Source of the DNA: Syntrophomonadaceae bacterium
GTDB taxonomy: Bacteria > Bacillota > Syntrophomonadia > Syntrophomonadales > Syntrophomonadaceae
Direction: 5' to 3'
Length of the DNA stretch: 64,000 nt
NCBI GenBank assembly: GCA_028706315.1
Contig: JAQWBP010000006.1
Span: 1 to 64,000 of the forward strand
Part shown: positions 43,575 through 53,669 of the stretch, one piece after another
How the letters are laid out: each line of letters begins with the position of its first letter
How positions within the stretch are numbered: the first letter of the stretch is position 1
Made by a program: the position numbers and the translations under genes
The notes under the pieces: generated by a model
Databases searched by the model: none
Seen by the model: the letters and a program-made list of their open reading frames with translations, nothing else
What the model was told of the DNA's origin: nothing

Positions 43575-44156
43575 ATGTCAAAAAAAGGTACTCTCTTTGT
43601 AATATCTGGCCCATCCGGGGTTGGTAAGGGAACTTTGAAAGAAGTACTACTAGCTGAACTAGCTGGTATTAAATTATCTATATCAGTTACTACCAGAAAG
43701 CCAAGAGTCGGCGAAGTAGATGGCAGGGATTATTTTTTCGTTAGTGAAGAGACTTTTAAAGAACTCATTTTAGAAGATAAGTTATTGGAATGGGCAAAAG
43801 TTTACACGAATATGTATGGGACTCCGCGGGATTTTGTCCTGGAAAATCTCAATCAAGGTCAGGATATTTTACTGGAAATAGATATACAGGGAGCTCTTCA
43901 GATTAAAAAAAAGATGCCTGATGGGGTTTTTATATTTATATCTCCTCCCAGTATAGAAGAGTTAGGGCTGAGGTTATATTCTCGTGGGAAAGATAGTCAG
44001 GAGAGTATAAATATACGTCTGGCTGCATGTAAGGACGAATTGAAGTATAGTAAGCATTATAATTATATCGTGGTAAATGATAATATCAGTGAGGCAGTGG
44101 ATAAACTCAAGTCTATTATAGTTGCAGAGCGTTGTAAAATAGAAAAATTAGATTAG
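43575..44156 (+). CDS. gmk: Guanylate kinase
   Basis: The 193-residue enzyme phosphorylates GMP to GDP. The P-loop GPSGVGKGTL is at residues 12-21, VTTRKPRVGEVDGRDYFFV follows with GMP-binding residues, and ILLEIDIQGALQIKK is typical. It starts after AGGTG and is followed by rpoZ with almost no gap (2 bases), consistent with the gmk-rpoZ-coaBC operon found across Firmicutes. Confidence 0.95.
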   Translation: MSKKGTLFVISGPSGVGKGTLKEVLLAELAGIKLSISVTTRKPRVGEVDGRDYFFVSEETFKELILEDKLLEWAKVYTNMYGTPRDFVLENLNQGQDILLEIDIQGALQIKKKMPDGVFIFISPPSIEELGLRLYSRGKDSQESINIRLAACKDELKYSKHYNYIVVNDNISEAVDKLKSIIVAERCKIEKLD

Positions 44157-44167
44157 AGGTGATAGGT

Positions 44168-44368
44168 TTGATTCCTCCTTCTACCAAAGAATTAATTAGT
44201 ATCGGTAAGAGCAAATATGCAGTTGTAGTGGGAGTATCGCGCAGGGTGAGGGTTTTATCTGAACTGATGAAGGATGACGAAGACTTTAGCCTTTCCGCAA
44301 TAATCACCAAAGCTCTCGATGAATTTACTTCCGGGACAATTAAACTGAACAAGGACGGAAAAAGTTAA
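44168..44368 (+). CDS. rpoZ: RNA polymerase omega subunit
   Basis: The 66-residue omega subunit helps assemble RNA polymerase. It begins MIPPSTKELISIG from the TTG at 44168, close to the family start RPPSTDELL, then KYAVVVGVSRRVRVLSE. The GTG at 44159 would make it 3 residues longer and overlaps the AGAGGTG ribosome binding site, so I reject it. coaBC starts 11 bases downstream. Confidence 0.9.
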   Translation: MIPPSTKELISIGKSKYAVVVGVSRRVRVLSELMKDDEDFSLSAIITKALDEFTSGTIKLNKDGKS

Positions 44369-44379
44369 GGAGGGTTGAA

Positions 44380-45582
44380 ATGTCAAAAACTGTTGGGATA
44401 GGAATTACAGGTAGTATTGCTGCATATAAAATAGCTGATTTAGTAAGTAAGCTGAAAAAAGATGGTGTAGATGTAATAGTTATTATGACCGAAGCAGCTA
44501 CCCGGTTTATTTCTCCGTTAACTTTTAAGACCCTTACGGGCCGAGAAGTTTTAACAGATTTATGGCAGGAATCACCGGAGTGGAAAGTCCAACATATAGG
44601 CATTGCAGAACAGCTTGATGCATTAGTAATAGCACCGGCGACTGCTAATTTTATCGCCAAAATGGCGCATGGAATTGCTGATGATTTACTTTCAACTATA
44701 GTCCTGGCTAATACCTCTCCGATTTTAGTTGTTCCCGCGATGAATAACAACATGTATAAAAACTTCATAGTTCAGGATAATATCAAGAAACTTATTCGTT
44801 ATGGCTACAAATTTATGGATCCAACTAGCGGCCTTCTGGCCTGTGGGACCAGTGGACAAGGAAGACTTCCCGAGGTTGATGATATTCATGCGCAAATTAC
44901 CAAATTACTTTTCCCCCAAAAGGATTTACTGGGTAAACGGTTGATGGTGAATGCAGGGACTACATGCGAAGATATAGATCCAGTAAGGTTTATCGCTAAC
45001 CGTGCTACCGGGAAAATGGGATACCGCATTGCTGAAGAAGCTGTATCAAGAGGTGCAGATGTCATCCTCGTTAGTGGTAATTCCACGATTGAGCCCCCGT
45101 CAGGAGTTAAATTTGAAACAGCCTGGAGTGCAGACGAAATGTGCCAGGTAATGCTTAAGTATCAACCAGCATGTGATATTATCATCGGTGCTGCTGCTGT
45201 AGGTGATTTTCAGATTACCGGAGTTGCAGGGCAAAAATTAAAAAAGGTTGCAAATCGTTCGGACAAGCTGGTACTAGAATTTGTCGGGACTCCTGATATA
45301 TTACAAGAACTTGGAAAAAGGAAGGCCAAAAATCAAATAATAGTAGGCTTTGCGGCTGAAACCGAAAATATTATAGAAAATGCTAAACTGAAATTAGAAA
45401 AGAAAAATCTTGATTTTATAGTCGCCAATGATGTAACTATGGAAGGTGCAGGATTTGCTACTGATACTAATATAGTTACTATTATAACTAGAAATGGTGA
45501 AGTTCAATCTTTACCTAAAATGAGCAAAGAAGATGTTGCAGCTGCACTTCTGGATAAGGTGGTTGATTTGCTAAAGATATAA
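44380..45582 (+). CDS. coaBC: Bifunctional phosphopantothenoylcysteine decarboxylase/synthase
   Basis: The 400-residue protein performs two steps of coenzyme A synthesis. The CoaC flavoprotein half (residues 1-185) begins GIGITGSIAAYKIADLV and contains PAMNNNMY and the Cys-bearing PTSGLLACGTSGQGRLPEV. The CoaB half has NAGTTCEDIDPVRFIANRATGKMG and FAAETENI, with CTP-dependent ligase motifs. Length is typical of the fusion. AGGAGG precedes the start. metK follows after 19 bases. Confidence 0.95.
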   Translation: MSKTVGIGITGSIAAYKIADLVSKLKKDGVDVIVIMTEAATRFISPLTFKTLTGREVLTDLWQESPEWKVQHIGIAEQLDALVIAPATANFIAKMAHGIADDLLSTIVLANTSPILVVPAMNNNMYKNFIVQDNIKKLIRYGYKFMDPTSGLLACGTSGQGRLPEVDDIHAQITKLLFPQKDLLGKRLMVNAGTTCEDIDPVRFIANRATGKMGYRIAEEAVSRGADVILVSGNSTIEPPSGVKFETAWSADEMCQVMLKYQPACDIIIGAAAVGDFQITGVAGQKLKKVANRSDKLVLEFVGTPDILQELGKRKAKNQIIVGFAAETENIIENAKLKLEKKNLDFIVANDVTMEGAGFATDTNIVTIITRNGEVQSLPKMSKEDVAAALLDKVVDLLKI

Positions 45583-45601
45583 ATAACAGGGAGTGAAATA
45601 G

Positions 45602-46792
45602 ATGGCAAGAAGTTTATTTACTTCAGAATCAGTTACTGAAGGACATCCCGATAAAATCGCTGATCAGATTTCCGATGCTATACTTGATGCAATTCTCGCA
45701 CAAGACCCCTTTGGCAGGGTTGCAGCAGAAACAATGGTCACTACTGGGCTTATTCTGGTATCCGGGGAAATTACCACGAATTGTTATGTTGATATAACTA
45801 AGCTGGTACGCGCAACTATTAGAGAAATTGGATACACCTGTGCAAAGTATGGTTGTGATTGCGAAACATGTGCTGTTCTTACCTCACTTGATGAACAGTC
45901 AAGCGATATTGCCATGGGCGTTGACCAGGCTTATGAAATAAAAGAAGGTGCCGCAAGCGAAAACGAGCTACAGGCAATCGGAGCTGGTGACCAGGGTATG
46001 ATGTTTGGTTATGCCAGTAATGAAACAAGTGTATTAATGCCGATGCCGATTTACCTTGCCAACAAAATGGCCAAGCGGTTAACTGATGTTCGTAAAAACG
46101 GGACACTTGATTTTTTAAGGCCTGATGGGAAAACCCAGGTTACTATTGAATATATAGATAACAAGCCGGTAAGAGTCGATACAGTTATAGTTTCAAGTCA
46201 GCATCATCCTGAAGTTGATAGAGAGACTTTAGAAAAGGGTATTATTGAAAACGTGATAAAACCAGTTATACCGCCAGGCATGCTGGATGAAAACACTAGT
46301 TACTACATAAACCCCACTGGGCGCTTTGTTATAGGCGGTCCTCAGGGTGATTGTGGCTTAACTGGTCGTAAGATTATAGTTGATACTTATGGAGGTATGG
46401 CTCGCCATGGTGGCGGGGCATTTTCTGGTAAAGATCCAACTAAAGTTGACCGTTCTGCAGCCTATGCAGCCAGATATGTAGCCAAGAACGTTGTTGCTGC
46501 TGGTATTGCTGAGCGTTGTGAAGTGCAACTAGCATATGCTATCGGGGTAGCACAGCCTGTGTCGATACGAGTAGAAACATTTGGGACAGGTAAAATATCT
46601 GATGATAAAATTGCTCTTCTAATTAAGAAACACTTTGATTTATGTCCAGCTGCTATCATAAAGGGTCTCGATTTGAGGAGACCAATATATAAACGTACAG
46701 CAGCTTATGGACACTTTGGTCGCGAGGATGAGGATTTTACCTGGGAGAAAACTGATAAAGCAGATATATTACGGACTCAAGCCGGATTATAA
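45602..46792 (+). CDS. metK: S-adenosylmethionine synthetase
   Basis: The 396-residue enzyme makes SAM from methionine and ATP. Motifs include [29 protein letters not shown], the P-loop-like [14 protein letters not shown] and [17 protein letters not shown]. Length is standard. There is no SAM or T-box leader in the 19 bases before it, so it is probably read through from the coaBC operon. A terminator follows. Confidence 0.96.
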   Translation: MARSLFTSESVTEGHPDKIADQISDAILDAILAQDPFGRVAAETMVTTGLILVSGEITTNCYVDITKLVRATIREIGYTCAKYGCDCETCAVLTSLDEQSSDIAMGVDQAYEIKEGAASENELQAIGAGDQGMMFGYASNETSVLMPMPIYLANKMAKRLTDVRKNGTLDFLRPDGKTQVTIEYIDNKPVRVDTVIVSSQHHPEVDRETLEKGIIENVIKPVIPPGMLDENTSYYINPTGRFVIGGPQGDCGLTGRKIIVDTYGGMARHGGGAFSGKDPTKVDRSAAYAARYVAKNVVAAGIAERCEVQLAYAIGVAQPVSIRVETFGTGKISDDKIALLIKKHFDLCPAAIIKGLDLRRPIYKRTAAYGHFGREDEDFTWEKTDKADILRTQAGL

Positions 46793-46821
46793 TATTGCAG
46801 AAATGTTTACGATTAGGCGAG

Positions 46822-46848
46822 AAAGGCGGGATTTTCCCGCCTTTGTTT
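46822..46848 (+). terminator. Rho-independent terminator of metK
   Basis: AAAGGCGGGA (46822-46831) pairs with TCCCGCCTTT (46835-46844), followed by GTTT. Confidence 0.85.
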
Positions 46849-46956
46849 ATCTGAGCAGCTGTTATAAATTCTAATTAAACTGCTGCTTTTTAAGTTATCA
46901 ATTTGTTGACGAGCATTTAACTTTTTTATTTAGTGATTCTCAGATGGAGGCATAAA

Positions 46957-49350
46957 ATGGACTGTGCAGATGTTTTGATTAACCTGCCGTTAATACAATT
47001 TGATACTGCTTATACTTATTTGGTGCCAGATAATCTGGCCGAAAAGATATCTTTTGGTAAAAGGGTACTAGTGCCGCTGGGTAGCCGGAATGTCGAAGGT
47101 TATGTGGTTAAGATACATAATTATCCTCCTGAGATTGGCGAGTTAAAACGTGTAGTTAAGGTACTTGATGTATATCCTGTATTTAATGAGGAATTATTAG
47201 ATCTTGCACAGTGGATTGCAGAACGGTATGTATGTCCGGTGTCTTTGGCCCTAAATGCTATGATACCGCAAAATTTGCGTAAAAAACGATCGCAATGCGT
47301 TACTTCCTTAATATCCAGACAAGAAGGCGAGAAGTTATTGGCGCAGCAGGAGTATTCTGCTGATTTTAAATTCTTCGAGCTGCTCTGGGAAAATGGTCAA
47401 TTAAGCCTTAAAAAGGCTATTACCTGCTTAGATAAAGAACGGTTACAAGTGCTTAAAGATAAAGGGCTTGTATGTATTTCGGGAGTTTATGCGGGATACC
47501 GGCCTAGTAAAGCCGGCTATGCCTATGCCGTAGGCGATTTTAATGAGGAAAATCTGAAAGTATTGCAGGCAAGAGCGCCAAAACAGGCGGAAGCAATGCA
47601 GTTAATTCTAAAAGCAAAAGAGATAGATAGATCATCTTTCGATAGATTATTTTCTGGCACGAGTATAAATGCGCTTTTGCGTAAAGGGTACCTGAAAATT
47701 GTTCGACAAAAAATAGCCTTGGATGGAATAAGTCATGTATTAAGCCGTGAACAGGAGCAAGCATTAACAGCTATTACCTCTGCTCTTAATTCTAAATCCC
47801 AGGACGAATTTTTATTATATGGTGTTACTGGCAGTGGCAAAACAGAAGTCTATGTAAGGGCTGCCGAAAAAGCCATAGAAAATGGGGAAAAGATACTAGT
47901 TCTCGTTCCGGAAATTGCTCTTACCCGGCATCTGATTGAAATATTTTCCGCCAGAATAGAGAATGTTGCGGTTTTACATAGTAATATGCTACCGGGAGAA
48001 AGGTATGATGAGTGGAAAAGAATAAAAGATGGTGAGGTTAATCTGGTACTGGGAACTAGATCTGCTGTTTTTGCACCTTTGCCTGACATCGGATTAATAA
48101 TAATTGACGAAGAACAGGAAAATACCTATAAACAGGAAGAGTCTCCGCGTTACCATGCACGGGAGGTAGCACGCAAAAGGGCTGAATATCACTCTGCTGT
48201 TATAGTTTTAGGTAGTGCTACCCCTTCACTAGAGACCTATTATGATGCTAATAGAGGTAAGGCTACTATACTAACCCTTAAAAGCAGGGTAGGTGGGGCA
48301 AGGTTACCAGCAGTTATGGTTGAAGATATGAAAGATGCGTTTAAAAAAGGGCATCGGGGCATTCTCTCTCCGTTTCTAAAAGGAAAAATCCAGGATAATC
48401 TGGACAGGAAAGAACAGACCATACTGTTCATTAATCGTAGAGGCTATTCACCAATGACCTTATGTAGAGAATGTGGTATTATTTCTGCATGTCCTAATTG
48501 TTCAGTAGGATTAACTTACCATAGAGATGTTAATAAGAATGTCTGTCATTATTGCAACTATCAGGCAGAGCTACCTACAGTATGTTCTAAATGTGGTAGT
48601 AGTGCTATTCAATTAATTGGCATAGGAACTCAGAAAGTGGAAGAAGAGGTAAGACACCTTTTTCCTTATGCGCGTATAGCAAGATTAGATCATGACAGCA
48701 GTAGGAAACGGGGCGCTCAAAAAGATATCCTTAATGGCATGAAACAAAAGAATATTGACGTACTGGTGGGTACGCAAATGGTAGCCAAAGGGCTTGATTT
48801 CCCGGGTGTATCCCTGGTTGGTATAGTTGATGCTGATAGCATGCTTAATTTACCAGACTTTAGAGCTGCGGAAAGGACATTTCAACTAATTGTTCAGGCA
48901 GCTGGCCGGGCCGGGCGGGGTGACCTGCACGGCGAGGTAGTAATCCAAACTTATGATCCGGATAACCCGGTTATTCAAATGGCATCCCAGCAGGATTACG
49001 ATGGCTTTTATGCAGAAGAAATAAAGCTGCGGCTTATATTAAATTATCCGCCGTTTACCTGCATTCTCCGTATAGTAACTGCTGCAGATCTTGACCAGAA
49101 TGCCTTCGAATTGTCTAATACCATATCTCAGTATGTTAATGATATAATTGATGCCAAGGAAGAGGAGATAGTTATAATGGGCCCTGCACCGTGTCCAATA
49201 CATAAATTACGCAATAGATTCCGGTATCAATTGATGGTTAAATGCAGTAATATATTACTATTACAGAGTATAGGCAGGTATGTAATAGAGAAATTCAATT
49301 ATAAAGATATTAAAATAGATGTAGATGTCAATCCAGCGATGACATGGTAA
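46957..49350 (+). CDS. priA: Primosomal protein N' (PriA helicase)
   Basis: The 797-residue superfamily 2 helicase restarts stalled replication forks. The N-terminal 3'-binding domain precedes Walker A GVTGSGKTEVY (near residue 290). The Walker B box reads IIDEEQENTYKQEE, with Gln in place of the usual DEEH His. The zinc region CRECGIISACPNC ... CHYC ... CSKCGSS follows, then GTQMVAKGLDFPGV and QAAGRAGRG. GGAGG at 46945-46949 fixes the ATG at 46957. def follows 11 bases after the stop. Confidence 0.95.
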   Translation: MDCADVLINLPLIQFDTAYTYLVPDNLAEKISFGKRVLVPLGSRNVEGYVVKIHNYPPEIGELKRVVKVLDVYPVFNEELLDLAQWIAERYVCPVSLALNAMIPQNLRKKRSQCVTSLISRQEGEKLLAQQEYSADFKFFELLWENGQLSLKKAITCLDKERLQVLKDKGLVCISGVYAGYRPSKAGYAYAVGDFNEENLKVLQARAPKQAEAMQLILKAKEIDRSSFDRLFSGTSINALLRKGYLKIVRQKIALDGISHVLSREQEQALTAITSALNSKSQDEFLLYGVTGSGKTEVYVRAAEKAIENGEKILVLVPEIALTRHLIEIFSARIENVAVLHSNMLPGERYDEWKRIKDGEVNLVLGTRSAVFAPLPDIGLIIIDEEQENTYKQEESPRYHAREVARKRAEYHSAVIVLGSATPSLETYYDANRGKATILTLKSRVGGARLPAVMVEDMKDAFKKGHRGILSPFLKGKIQDNLDRKEQTILFINRRGYSPMTLCRECGIISACPNCSVGLTYHRDVNKNVCHYCNYQAELPTVCSKCGSSAIQLIGIGTQKVEEEVRHLFPYARIARLDHDSSRKRGAQKDILNGMKQKNIDVLVGTQMVAKGLDFPGVSLVGIVDADSMLNLPDFRAAERTFQLIVQAAGRAGRGDLHGEVVIQTYDPDNPVIQMASQQDYDGFYAEEIKLRLILNYPPFTCILRIVTAADLDQNAFELSNTISQYVNDIIDAKEEEIVIMGPAPCPIHKLRNRFRYQLMVKCSNILLLQSIGRYVIEKFNYKDIKIDVDVNPAMTW

Positions 49351-49361
49351 GGAGGATATAG

Positions 49362-49817
49362 ATGGCTATTTACCAAGTAGTTACATTACCCGATGGAATT
49401 CTCAGAGATAAGGCTATACCGGTAAAAAATATTAATACTGGTGTATTAAGGTTACTCGATAATATGAAAGATACTATGTATGAATACGATGGCATTGGTC
49501 TTGCAGCCCCTCAGATCGGGGTATTACGGCGGGTAGTAGTTATTGATATCGGGGATGATTTGCTGGAGTTAATTAATCCAGAAATAATAAAGCGCGAAGG
49601 TGAACAGAATGGCAGTGAAGGGTGTTTAAGTCTACCTGGGATTGTCGGGCTAGTTAATAGAGCGGAAAAAGTTACCGTTACGGCCCTGGACAGGAATGGA
49701 GAAGAAATTAGTTTAGAAGGTTCCGGACTACTTGCCCGGGCATTACAACATGAAATAGATCATCTCGATGGTATACTTTTTATAGACAAAGCCAGCGAAA
49801 CTAAAAAGGTTAAGTAG
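49362..49817 (+). CDS. def: Peptide deformylase
   Basis: The 151-residue iron/zinc enzyme removes the formyl group from new proteins. It has all three motifs: [18 protein letters not shown] and the metal-binding QHEIDHLDG (near residue 130). It lies in the conserved def-fmt pair, with priA before it. The ATG has GGAGG 7 bases upstream. Confidence 0.96.
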   Translation: MAIYQVVTLPDGILRDKAIPVKNINTGVLRLLDNMKDTMYEYDGIGLAAPQIGVLRRVVVIDIGDDLLELINPEIIKREGEQNGSEGCLSLPGIVGLVNRAEKVTVTALDRNGEEISLEGSGLLARALQHEIDHLDGILFIDKASETKKVK

Positions 49818-49876
49818 TAAGAAAATATATTATAATATCTGCTAAAGATATTTATAAAGTTTTAGGTAGGGATAAT

Positions 49877-50818
49877 ATGAAGATCATATTTATGGGTACA
49901 TCGGAATTTGCTGTACCATCTTTAACCAAATTGATTAACTCAGGACATAACTTAATAGAAATAATCAGCCAACCGGATCGGCCGAAAGGGAGAGGCAAAA
50001 AGATTTTACCAACACCGGTAAAAAAAGTTGCTCTCGATTATAATCTACCAGTATATCAGCCAGTAAAGATAAAACATCCTGATGCCGTAAAACATATATG
50101 CAGCCTGGATGTTGATTGTATCGTAGTAGCATCTTACGGGCAGATTATTCCGGCTGAAATTCTTAACCTTCCTCGATTTGGCTGCATCAATGTTCATGCG
50201 TCGTTGTTACCAGAGTTCAGAGGTGCAGCACCAATACAAAGAGCTATAATGGCAGGTAAAAAAGTTACTGGGATTACCACCATGTATATGGATGAAGGCC
50301 TGGATACTGGCGATATAATAATGCAAAAAGAGATTAGTATTGAAGATGATATGGATCATGGCACCTTAGAATCCGTCCTGGCCGAAAGTGGAGCAGATTT
50401 ATTGCTCGATACATTAAAAGCCCTGGAGAATGGTTCTGCGGTTCGGATACCACAGGACAACTCTAAAGCTAGCTATGCCCAAATGATAACTAGGGATGAT
50501 GAGATTATTAGCTGGTCCCATTCAGCTGAAACTGTGCATAATACCATAAGGGCATTATGCCCCAAGCCGGGAGCTTATACTACTATTGCCGAGAATAAAA
50601 TTAAAATATTCAAAAGTAGAGTAGTTAATACTAACGGAAATGGGGTGGTTGGTCAAATTAATAGTCTTACTAGTGAAGGGTTTGTTGTGCAAACCGGGGC
50701 AGGACTCCTGGAAATACTGGAAATACAAAAAGCGGGAAAAAAACGCATGTCTTCCAGTGATTTTCTCAAAGGGTTTAAGCTAGAGCCGGGGACTCTTATT
50801 GGGGATCAGGGGATATAA
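49877..50818 (+). CDS. fmt: Methionyl-tRNA formyltransferase
   Basis: The 313-residue enzyme formylates initiator Met-tRNA using 10-formyl-tetrahydrofolate. It shows FMGTSEFAVPSL at the N-terminus, QPDRPKGRGKK, the catalytic region NVHASLLPEFRGAAPIQRA and a C-terminal OB domain. It sits in the priA-def-fmt run and runs to within 1 base of the DUF116 gene. Confidence 0.96.
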   Translation: MKIIFMGTSEFAVPSLTKLINSGHNLIEIISQPDRPKGRGKKILPTPVKKVALDYNLPVYQPVKIKHPDAVKHICSLDVDCIVVASYGQIIPAEILNLPRFGCINVHASLLPEFRGAAPIQRAIMAGKKVTGITTMYMDEGLDTGDIIMQKEISIEDDMDHGTLESVLAESGADLLLDTLKALENGSAVRIPQDNSKASYAQMITRDDEIISWSHSAETVHNTIRALCPKPGAYTTIAENKIKIFKSRVVNTNGNGVVGQINSLTSEGFVVQTGAGLLEILEIQKAGKKRMSSSDFLKGFKLEPGTLIGDQGI

Positions 50819-50819
50819 T

Positions 50820-51572
50820 TTGGAAACTAAGAAGCGTATTTATGTAGGATTACTAGCAGTAAGCCTTTTATCAATAATGTTTTTAGTCGGTGCCATATGG
50901 TACTTGATTGCTAATCGGCATATTATTGTCAGTCAGGTATTATTAATAACTATAGCAGTTGTAGTAGCAATAATATTACTTATACTAGGAATAGGAATTA
51001 TTGCCATAATCCTTATGATTATAAGATCCAGATCAATTCCTTCATTAGAAAATATTATGCAACTGGCCAATGAGCTACTTTTTCCGCTCACAATATGGGC
51101 AGGGAAAGTAATGGGTATTGAAAAAGAACAAATTTTAAAATCATTTGTTTCCGTCAATAATTATCTGGTAAAATCTAAGGAAATATTTGTACCTGGTAAA
51201 GAAGTTATGATATTATTACCACATTGTCTGCAGAATTCAGAATGTCCGCATAAAATAACGGTTGATATAAACAATTGTAAAGAATGCGGTAAATGCAAAA
51301 TATGTGACTTAAAAAAAATGGCAGAAAAATATAACGTAACCATAAAAGTAGCTACAGGTGGCACATTGGCTCGAAAATATATCGAGGAAAATCATCCTCG
51401 GGCAGTTATAGCCATTGCTTGCGAAAGAGATTTATCATCGGGCATTCAGGATGCGACTGGCATGCCAGTACTAGGGGTTTTAAATTGCAGACCTAACGGG
51501 CCGTGTTTTAACACAGATGTCAACCTGGAGCAGGTTGAAACAGCTTTAAAGACTTTTTGTAAAGGAGGCTAA
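50820..51572 (+). CDS. DUF116 domain protein
   Basis: The 250-residue protein has two N-terminal membrane helices (residues 8-30 and 38-62) and a cytoplasmic DUF116 domain rich in cysteines: CLQNSECPHK, CKECGKCKICD, IACERDL and LNCRPNGPC. The cysteine pattern suggests metal or Fe-S binding, but function is not known. The gene usually lies between fmt and rsmB in Clostridia, as here. The TTG at 50820 with AGGGG upstream is a better start than the TTG at 50799, which lies inside fmt. Confidence 0.82.
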   Translation: METKKRIYVGLLAVSLLSIMFLVGAIWYLIANRHIIVSQVLLITIAVVVAIILLILGIGIIAIILMIIRSRSIPSLENIMQLANELLFPLTIWAGKVMGIEKEQILKSFVSVNNYLVKSKEIFVPGKEVMILLPHCLQNSECPHKITVDINNCKECGKCKICDLKKMAEKYNVTIKVATGGTLARKYIEENHPRAVIAIACERDLSSGIQDATGMPVLGVLNCRPNGPCFNTDVNLEQVETALKTFCKGG

Positions 51573-51577
51573 GCATT

Positions 51578-52255
51578 ATGGGATATCTGATAATTATACT
51601 TCCGGCTTTAATTTTATCTATATATGCTCAATTTAAGGTAAAAGCAACGTTCGAAAAGTATTCAAAGGTTCGCTCAAACCGCGGAATAACTGGCGCAGAT
51701 GTAGCTAGCACGATTTTAAGAAGAAATGGTATGGGAGGAAAAGTAGGCATAGAATCTGTTAAGGGAAAATTATCCGACCACTATGATCCAATGGCAAAAA
51801 CCGTAAGGCTTTCCGAAACAGTTTACGGGCAGAATTCTATCGCTGCTATAGGGGTAGCCGCCCATGAAACTGGTCACGCGATACAGCATAATCAGGCCTA
51901 TGGTCCTCTAGAGTTAAGACATCGAATAGTACCAGTAGCAAACTTTGCATCATCAGCTTCTTTTCCTATCCTTTTACTTGGCTTTTTTATGCAGAGTATG
52001 AATCTGGTAATGGTAGGCATAATTTTATTTTCCGCCGTGGTAGTTTTTCATCTGGTAACATTACCAGTAGAACTAAACGCTTCGCGCAGGGCCATAGTCC
52101 AGTTAAGTGAAGCCGGGCTAGTTGCTAACGATGAAATTCCTATGGTAAAAAAAGTTCTCGGAGCTGCAGCGTTAACTTATCTGGCTGCTGCACTTACAGC
52201 AGTTGCTAACCTGTTATATTACCTTTTGATATTTATGGGAGGTAGCGATAATTAA
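51578..52255 (+). CDS. YugP-like zinc membrane metallopeptidase
   Basis: The 225-residue protein has an N-terminal hydrophobic segment, a zinc motif AAHETGHAIQH (residues 93-103) and further C-terminal helices. It fits the zinc-dependent peptidase family 2 (YugP in Bacillus). Substrate unknown; it may cut membrane proteins. It is 5 bases after the DUF116 gene, with AAGGAGGC overlapping that gene's end, so the two are an operon. Confidence 0.88.
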   Translation: MGYLIIILPALILSIYAQFKVKATFEKYSKVRSNRGITGADVASTILRRNGMGGKVGIESVKGKLSDHYDPMAKTVRLSETVYGQNSIAAIGVAAHETGHAIQHNQAYGPLELRHRIVPVANFASSASFPILLLGFFMQSMNLVMVGIILFSAVVVFHLVTLPVELNASRRAIVQLSEAGLVANDEIPMVKKVLGAAALTYLAAALTAVANLLYYLLIFMGGSDN

Positions 52256-52287
52256 TACACTAAAAGCATTTACACGAGGGCCAGTCA

Positions 52288-53664
52288 ATGGGTAAGGACC
52301 AGGTCAACAGCACAAGTAAAGTTAGAATAGCTGCAGTAAAAATAGTCTACGATGTTAACGAAAACGGGGCTTATACTAATTTAGCCCTGGATAAGTACCT
52401 GAGAAATTCTTTGCTGATTGCTAATGACCGGAGTTTATTAACCGAAATAGTTAATGGAACTATTCGCATGATGAAGCACCTGGACTGGGTGCTTAATCAT
52501 TTTTTACGCACCAAAATCAACCGACAGAATAAATGGTTGAGAAATATCTTGCGGGTATCACTTTATCAAATACTATTTATGGATGGAGTACCTGATTACG
52601 CTGCGGTCAATGAGGGAGTAACAATGACACGCAAAATGGTTGGTAAGGAACTGGCCGGAGTAGTGAATGGGGTATTAAGAAATATTATAAGGAATAAAGA
52701 GAAAATTGAATTTCCGCCTAAAGATAACCTGGTAAAATATTTTTCAGTATACTATTCTCATCCTGAATGGATAGTAGAATATCTCCTCAACCTTTATGGA
52801 CCCGAGGAAACCATGCAAATTCTTACTTACAATAACCAACCTCCGGATGTCCAGATACGGACTAATATTTTAGCAGGAACCCGGGAGGAACTGGTAGAAA
52901 AATTAGAGGCAGAAAACGTAATATGTAAAACGAGCCACGTTAATCCCTGGGGGATTCGCATTAAGTCACCTAAGCCTGTAGGGGAACTTCATGCATATAA
53001 TGAAGGTCGTTTTTATGTCCAGAATAGTGCGTCTATGCTGGCTGCGCCTCTCCTTCATCCTGAGGAGGGTAGCATAGTATATGACCTTTGCAGTGGTGTA
53101 GGAGGTAAGACTACGCACTTGGCCGAATATATGCATAATAAAGGCCGGATATTAGCTTTAGATTTATATAGCCAAAAAGCTGAATTGCTAAAGAGTAACT
53201 GTTTGCGACTGGGAATCACTATGGTCGAAAGCTTTAGTCAGGATGTTTTAGAAATTGATCAGAACATGCCCCTAGCCCAGAGCGTTTTGCTTGATGCTCC
53301 GTGCTCGGGCCTGGGAGTCTTAAATCGCCGCTCTGATTCACGGTGGAGAAAATTGCCCGACGAAATAACCATATTGCAGCAACTGCAGGAAAAATTAATC
53401 CATAAAGCAGGAGACCTTGTTGGAGAAGGTGGATTACTTTTATATTCAACTTGTACAGTCGCTAAGGGAGAAAACGAGGATATCGTTAAAAATTTTATGG
53501 CTAATAGTAGTTTTCAGTTAGAGAACATTGTACAATATATTCCTTTCTTTCCATTTGATCAGGAGGATCGCAAGACAGCAGAAAGTGGTATGTTAACTAT
53601 AAAACCTGGTAAATATGGAACAGATGGTATGTTTTACGCGTTAATGAGGAGGAAATATTCATAA
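52288..53664 (+). CDS. rsmB: 16S rRNA m5C967 methyltransferase RsmB
   Basis: The 458-residue enzyme has an N-terminal NusB-like RNA-binding domain (residues 10-140) and a C-terminal Rossmann methyltransferase. The SAM site is VYDLCSGVGGKTTHLAE and the catalytic cysteines are in LDAPCSGLGVL and YSTCTVAKGENE. It methylates C967 of 16S rRNA. The ATG at 52288 has only a weak GAGGG. rlmN begins 5 bases after its stop. Confidence 0.94.
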   Translation: MGKDQVNSTSKVRIAAVKIVYDVNENGAYTNLALDKYLRNSLLIANDRSLLTEIVNGTIRMMKHLDWVLNHFLRTKINRQNKWLRNILRVSLYQILFMDGVPDYAAVNEGVTMTRKMVGKELAGVVNGVLRNIIRNKEKIEFPPKDNLVKYFSVYYSHPEWIVEYLLNLYGPEETMQILTYNNQPPDVQIRTNILAGTREELVEKLEAENVICKTSHVNPWGIRIKSPKPVGELHAYNEGRFYVQNSASMLAAPLLHPEEGSIVYDLCSGVGGKTTHLAEYMHNKGRILALDLYSQKAELLKSNCLRLGITMVESFSQDVLEIDQNMPLAQSVLLDAPCSGLGVLNRRSDSRWRKLPDEITILQQLQEKLIHKAGDLVGEGGLLLYSTCTVAKGENEDIVKNFMANSSFQLENIVQYIPFFPFDQEDRKTAESGMLTIKPGKYGTDGMFYALMRRKYS

Positions 53665-53669
53665 TTAAT

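Noticed and set aside
45583-45601. A SAM or T-box leader upstream of metK
   Set aside because: Only 19 bases separate coaBC and metK, so no riboswitch can fit.
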